The position numbers and the translations under genes are program-made. Below, piece after piece: positions 35,917-39,730 of a DNA stretch of 39,730 bases; position 1 is the stretch's first letter; every line of letters begins with the position of its first letter. Location: NCBI GenBank assembly GCA_903932145.1, contig CAIZFE010000064.1, forward strand, positions 1-39,730, in the 5' to 3' direction. A model generated the notes under the pieces. The model made no database searches and had not been told where the DNA came from. It saw nothing but the letters and a program-made list of their open reading frames with translations. The DNA is from an uncultured Rhodopila sp. (GTDB taxonomy: Bacteria; Pseudomonadota; Alphaproteobacteria; Acetobacterales; Acetobacteraceae).

Positions 35917-36210
35917 ATGGCTGCTTCCGTATCCCGATATGCGCAGCGTCTGATCCAGGTTTTTGGGGAAATCGCGTTCTCCGAGTTCACTGGATTCTCG
36001 GACCATCCTGACAGATGTGTGATTACATTTCGCTCCAACATGGATCGGCCTGGCGGCTCGATCGTTCAAAACCTGAAAGAGGCTGCACTGGCATTTGAAT
36101 TGAACCGTCGACGGTCCCAGGATGTGCACACCATCGTTAACTGTACCACGTTGGCGATGTCTATCTTCGTTTCCGCCTGTTTGCATCGATTGAGGATTGC
36201 AAACAAATAG
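35917..36210 (+). CDS. possible small protein of unknown function
   Basis: A 97-codon frame begins at an ATG 5 bases after AAGG and ends shortly before ppsR. It contains a possible C-terminal hydrophobic helix (T-T-L-A-M-S-I-F-V-S-A-C-L) but no recognised motif. The region is AT-rich and its codon use is unlike the firm genes nearby, so it may be only a long leader or intergenic region (35646-36269) upstream of ppsR. I list it at low confidence because nothing else explains the stretch. Confidence 0.2.
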   Translation: MAASVSRYAQRLIQVFGEIAFSEFTGFSDHPDRCVITFRSNMDRPGGSIVQNLKEAALAFELNRRRSQDVHTIVNCTTLAMSIFVSACLHRLRIANK

Positions 36211-36269
36211 CTAAATTGTTTTTCATATCCAATCCGCCGAAATCGCGGTCTGGGCTAGATTTCGTAATC

Positions 36270-37709
36270 GTGGGCGGCTTTGACCCTGTAAATCGAATAA
36301 GCTATCACCAGTTTGAGAGTGTACGTCACCAGGAGGTTACGATCGCCATTACACCGCCGCTGGGGCTCAATCTGGCCCAACCTGATGTCACCCTGCTGCT
36401 CGATCTGGACGGGGTCATCCAGGACGCAACGCTATCAAATGCCGTCTCTGATGAGGTGGTCAGCGACTGGCGCGGCCGGCCATGGGTGGACACTGTCGGC
36501 GACAATGTGGGCGGCAAAGTTACGCGCATGCTGGCGGATGCGCGCGACAGTGGCGTCTCGGCCTTCCGCCAGGTGAATCAGCGCTTCCCCAGCGGCCTCG
36601 AAGTCCCAATGGAATACACCACCGTTCGTCTCGGCGGCACCGCCGGCATGATTGCGATCGGGCGCAACCTGAACGCCGTCGCCGAACTCCAATCCCGCCT
36701 CATCGATGCCCAACAGGCGGTGGAACAGGAATATTGGAAGCTGCGAGAGGTTGAGACCCGATACCGCTTACTGTTCGACGCCTCGAATGAGGCAGTATTG
36801 CTGCTCCAGGCCGATACCCTGCGCATCGTCGAAGCCAACCCCGCGGCCATGCGCAACCTTGGTTTCGCGCGCGGCCGGGACCTGCTGCCGGAAATGGCGG
36901 CGGACGAACGAGAGACCTTCCAGGCGATGTTGCAACGCGTCCGCCAGTCCGGACGGGCGCCAGGCGTTCTTCTGCATCTCGGCGCCGAACGCACCGGCTG
37001 GCTTGTGCGTGCCTCCCTGATGACCAGCGAACCGGGACCGATGTTCCTGGTGCAACTCGCGCCGTCCAGCGGCGCGCGGGAGCATGCGCGTGAAACCGAA
37101 CAAACCACCCTTGACGCCTTCGTGGATCGTCTGCCCGACGCATTCGTCGTCATCGATCGGGACGGCGTCATCCGCCGTGCCAACAGGGCATTCCTGGACC
37201 TCGCCCAGGTTGGTGGCGAAGGCGCTCTGCTTGGGGAGCCATTAGGCCGCTTTCTATCGCGGCCGGGCGCCGATCTTGCCGTTTTGCTCGCCAATCTGCA
37301 CCGCCACGGGTCGGTGCGGCTGTTTGCGACCACGATACAGGGAGAACTGGGTGGCGAGACGGCGGTGGAAATCTCTGCCGTCGGCAACACAAGCTCCAGA
37401 CCGAATCATGTCGCGCTCTTGTTACGCGACGTGGGCCGCCGTTTATCGGTATCGGAGGATGCATCCAGCCTACAAGCAGCTCTGACAGAGATCATCCAAC
37501 AAACCGGCAAGATGTCGCTACATAGTTTGATAAAGGATACTGTTGGTTTGGTGGAACGCCACTACGTCGCCGCTGCTCTGGACCTGACAAAGGGAAACCG
37601 GACGGCCGCCGCCGAAATACTTGGTATGAGTCGTCAGGGATTTTACAAAAAACTCGCGCAATACGAAATGGATGGTCATCCCCGAGCAGGCCCATATTCG
37701 AATAAATAA
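36270..37709 (+). CDS. ppsR: PpsR/CrtJ-type photosynthesis repressor, cysteine-free
   Basis: A PpsR relative: an N-terminal PAS-like domain, a Q-linker helix (A-Q-Q-A-V-E-Q-E-Y-W-K-L-R-E-V-E-T-R-Y-R), two further PAS domains, and a Fis-type helix-turn-helix at the end (K-G-N-R-T-A-A-A-E-I-L-G-M-S-R-Q-G-F-Y). PpsR represses bacteriochlorophyll, carotenoid and light-harvesting genes. Rhodobacter PpsR/CrtJ senses redox state through cysteines, one of them in the segment before the helix-turn-helix. Here that position is tyrosine (V-E-R-H-Y-V-A-A-A-L) and the whole protein has no cysteine. The GTG at 36270 is the nearest ordinary start, but an AGGAGG at 36331 suggests translation really begins at ATC 36342, giving 455 residues, the usual family size. 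It is 17 bases before the phytochrome gene. Confidence 0.93.
   Translation: MGGFDPVNRISYHQFESVRHQEVTIAITPPLGLNLAQPDVTLLLDLDGVIQDATLSNAVSDEVVSDWRGRPWVDTVGDNVGGKVTRMLADARDSGVSAFRQVNQRFPSGLEVPMEYTTVRLGGTAGMIAIGRNLNAVAELQSRLIDAQQAVEQEYWKLREVETRYRLLFDASNEAVLLLQADTLRIVEANPAAMRNLGFARGRDLLPEMAADERETFQAMLQRVRQSGRAPGVLLHLGAERTGWLVRASLMTSEPGPMFLVQLAPSSGAREHARETEQTTLDAFVDRLPDAFVVIDRDGVIRRANRAFLDLAQVGGEGALLGEPLGRFLSRPGADLAVLLANLHRHGSVRLFATTIQGELGGETAVEISAVGNTSSRPNHVALLLRDVGRRLSVSEDASSLQAALTEIIQQTGKMSLHSLIKDTVGLVERHYVAAALDLTKGNRTAAAEILGMSRQGFYKKLAQYEMDGHPRAGPYSNK
36331..36336 (+). promoter_or_regulatory. perfect ribosome binding site without a standard start codon
   Basis: AGGAGG is the best Shine-Dalgarno in the area and is in the right place for the conserved PpsR N-terminus. 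No ATG, GTG or TTG follows in frame: the codons after it are GTT, ACG, ATC (36342), GCC, ATT (36348). ATC is 5 bases after the site, ATT 11. Confidence 0.6.
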
Positions 37710-37726
37710 AAAATGGGAGGCTACAC

Positions 37727-39730
37727 GTGCCGACGCCAGCAGTTTCGACGCCGGCCTTTGGTGAAGCGGATCTCTTAAACTGCGAGCGCGAGCAAATTCA
37801 CCTCGCCGGTTCTATCCAGCCGCACGGTGTACTTCTTCTGGTACGAGAAGCCGATCAGGTTATCGTTCAGGCGAGTCAGAACGCGGCGTCATTTCTCGAC
37901 ATGCGCGGGTCGCTGATCGGCCGATCGCTGGATGATATTGCCGGAGACCTTGGCGAGCGGCTGCGCCCCCACCTGACCGACTCGCTCCACGAAATCGTGC
38001 GCGGCGTTCGTTGTCACGTGGGTCGTCAGCGCCGCTCGTTCGATTGCCTGATCCACCGACCGCTTGGCGGCGGTCTCATCATCGAACTCGAACGCGCCGG
38101 ACCACCGGTCGAGGTGTCGAACCATCTGGAGAATTCGCTTCAGACCATCATGGCCGCCGCTGCCCTGCGTCCGCTGTGCGATGAAACCGCCCGTATATTC
38201 AAGGCACTGACCGGATACGACCGGGTCATGGTCTATCGTTTCGATGACGAGGGCCACGGCGAGGTCCTGTCCGAGGCTCGGGAGCCAGACCTCGAACCCT
38301 TCCTCGGCAACCGTTACCCTGCTTCAGACATCCCCCAAATCGCTCGGCGGCTGTACGAGCGCAATCGCATTCGGGTGCTGCGGGATGTCGATTATGTTTC
38401 AAGCCCGCTGATCCCGCCGCTGTCCCCGATCACCGGCGACCAGCTGGACATGTCGCTTTGCTTCCTACGCAGCATATCCCCCATCCATGTACAGTACCTG
38501 AAGAACATGGGCGTCCGTGGCACCTTGGTCGTGTCGCTCATGGTCAATGGCAAACTGTGGGGACTGGTTTCTTGCCATCATTACGTCCCGCGGTTCATCC
38601 ATTTTGAAGAGCGAGCGGTTTGCGAATTGCTGGCGGAAGCGGTTGCGACCCGGATCGCCGCGCTGGAAAGCTTCGTTCAGGCGCAGGCCGAAATCTCGGT
38701 ACGCCGGCTGGAACAACGTATGATCCGAGCGATCTCGCAAGAGGGTGATTGGCGGGGGGCGCTGTTCGATCGGTCTATGGCGTTGCTCGAACCGGTTAGC
38801 GCCACCGGCGCGGCCCTGCTGTTCGAGGGTGAAATACGGACTGTGGGTGAGGTCCCGAGCACGTCGGCCCTGCGTGACATCGGCCTTTGGCTGGATCGGC
38901 AGCCGCGTTCCGGCCTGATCGCCACGGCGGCATTCGGCAAGGATGCGGCCGAGTTCGTCCCGCTGACGCCGATCGCGAGTGGTCTGCTGGCGGTTCCGGT
39001 TTCACCCGGCCCCGGAGAGTATCTGGTCTGGCTCCGCCCCGAACGGGTACGAACGGTCACCTGGGGCGGCAATCCGTTTGAGCCGCATCTGGTCGGCGAC
39101 GATCCGTCCACCCTGTCGCCCCGCCGATCGTTCGCGCAGTGGCACCAGTTGGTTGAGGGCACAGCCGATCCGTGGAGCCCGACCGATCGCGCGGCGGCGC
39201 ACCTGATCGGTGAGACGGTTACCGATGTCGTCATTCAATTTCGTTCTGTGCGGTCCCTGATCGCCGAGGACCAGTTGGATCAGGTGCGACGTCAGGTCCA
39301 GCAATCCGCCAGCCCCGTGGTCATTGCCGACACGGACGGTGTCATTCTCCAGATCAATTCGGCGTTCGATGCGCTGCTGCCGCGTCACAGCAGACGGCCG
39401 TCGCAGCTCGCCGACTTGTGGCCGCTGCTGACCGGCTCGGACGACGCCATGAACGCGCTGCGGACCTTGATAAAGACCGGTCTCGGGTGGCGCGGAGAAG
39501 TCAGTCTCGACGGCAGCGGTGACTCGCCGATACCGCTGCTGGTGCGTGCCGACCCGGTGTTCGCACCCAAAGGCCGGTCGCTCGGTTTTGTCCTGATGTT
39601 TACCGACCTCACCGAACGGAAGGCGGCCCACATCGCCCGTAAGCGATTCCAGGAAGGCGTGGTGGCACAGCACCGGCCGATGTCCCGGCGGCTCGATTCC
39701 AAGGCCGACCTGATGTTTCGGAATCTGCTG
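37727..39730 (+). CDS. bphP: bacteriophytochrome photoreceptor (3' end beyond the window)
   Basis: At least 668 residues, from a GTG 6 bases after GGGAGG. Domain order is PAS2, GAF, PHY, then another PAS. The biliverdin-binding cysteine is C19, in N-C-E-R-E-Q-I-H-L-A-G-S-I-Q-P-H-G. The GAF domain has V-Y-R-F-D-D-E-G-H-G-E, P-A-S-D-I-P-Q and the S-P-I-H-V-Q-Y-L-K-N-M-G histidine helix. The PHY tongue motif P-R-R-S-F begins at 465. After about residue 515 comes a PAS domain, then R-L-D-S-K-A-D-L-M-F-R at the edge. No histidine-kinase dimerisation box is seen before the end, so it resembles the PpsR-binding phytochromes of R. palustris and Bradyrhizobium. It is in one operon with ppsR. Confidence 0.95.
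   Translation, partial: MPTPAVSTPAFGEADLLNCEREQIHLAGSIQPHGVLLLVREADQVIVQASQNAASFLDMRGSLIGRSLDDIAGDLGERLRPHLTDSLHEIVRGVRCHVGRQRRSFDCLIHRPLGGGLIIELERAGPPVEVSNHLENSLQTIMAAAALRPLCDETARIFKALTGYDRVMVYRFDDEGHGEVLSEAREPDLEPFLGNRYPASDIPQIARRLYERNRIRVLRDVDYVSSPLIPPLSPITGDQLDMSLCFLRSISPIHVQYLKNMGVRGTLVVSLMVNGKLWGLVSCHHYVPRFIHFEERAVCELLAEAVATRIAALESFVQAQAEISVRRLEQRMIRAISQEGDWRGALFDRSMALLEPVSATGAALLFEGEIRTVGEVPSTSALRDIGLWLDRQPRSGLIATAAFGKDAAEFVPLTPIASGLLAVPVSPGPGEYLVWLRPERVRTVTWGGNPFEPHLVGDDPSTLSPRRSFAQWHQLVEGTADPWSPTDRAAAHLIGETVTDVVIQFRSVRSLIAEDQLDQVRRQVQQSASPVVIADTDGVILQINSAFDALLPRHSRRPSQLADLWPLLTGSDDAMNALRTLIKTGLGWRGEVSLDGSGDSPIPLLVRADPVFAPKGRSLGFVLMFTDLTERKAAHIARKRFQEGVVAQHRPMSRRLDSKADLMFRNLL

Noticed and set aside
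35646..36269. A PpsR autoregulatory site of the form TGT-N12-ACA
   Set aside because: I checked the TGT occurrences before ppsR and none has ACA at the right distance.

Overview
The window looks like the chromosome of a GC-rich, purple non-sulfur alphaproteobacterium. The strongest clue is the right edge, where a PpsR-type photosynthesis repressor is followed 17 bases later by a bacteriophytochrome. That pairing is known from anoxygenic phototrophs such as Bradyrhizobium ORS278 and Rhodopseudomonas palustris. The overall gene content would suit a phototrophic Acetobacteraceae such as Rhodopila, but this is inference: there is no rRNA or other firm marker. I saw no tRNA, rRNA, CRISPR array, prophage or intact insertion sequence.

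Layout. 1-2.9 kb: the first codons of a truncated gene, a palindromic repeat, an EthD-like protein and a hybrid histidine kinase. 3-8.5 kb: an accessory catabolic region with a minus-strand operon (single-cysteine maleate isomerase/arylmalonate decarboxylase relative, D-2-hydroxyacid dehydrogenase, MFS permease), a divergent MFS exporter-like gene and a RutA-like flavin monooxygenase. 8.5-13.2 kb: an orphan membrane-anchored degenerate HATPase protein, argJ behind two tandem exported parvulin isomerases, a small tautomerase and a cluster of hairpin repeats. 13.2-19.2 kb: an orphan hydrogenase-type (HycG/EchC-like) iron-sulfur subunit, an acyl-CoA dehydrogenase, a GMC oxidoreductase and a large membrane protein fused to a spermidine-synthase-like domain. 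19.3-21.4 kb: ndk, doxX-like and a glycosyltransferase in one minus-strand operon. 21.7-25 kb: an overlapping cysH-cysD-cysN sulfate assimilation operon in which CysN ends in a membrane tail rather than an APS kinase.

25.2-35 kb is an aromatic-acid island. A periplasmic binding protein is divergent from a MarR regulator. These are followed by an enoyl-CoA hydratase, a feruloyl/coumaroyl-CoA synthetase-like ligase, a CouO-like amidohydrolase, an acyl-CoA dehydrogenase, a 3-hydroxyacyl-CoA dehydrogenase, a 60-residue coupled ORF, and protocatechuate 3,4-dioxygenase beta and alpha. Together they can be read as uptake of a hydroxycinnamate, CoA activation, hydration, oxidation, hydrolytic removal of acetyl-CoA, and ring cleavage of the resulting protocatechuate. 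Steps from vanillate or 4-hydroxybenzoate to protocatechuate, and those after ring cleavage, are not in the window. Palindromes at the MarR gene and upstream of the hydratase are candidate operators.

35-39.7 kb: a decayed IS630-family transposase separates the aromatic island from the light-control pair. PpsR here contains no cysteine at all and appears to begin at a non-standard codon behind a perfect ribosome binding site. The phytochrome keeps its chromophore-binding cysteine and ends, as far as visible, in a PAS domain and a non-kinase-like helix. The simplest model is a photosynthesis repressor that takes its signal from the phytochrome and not from thiol redox state.
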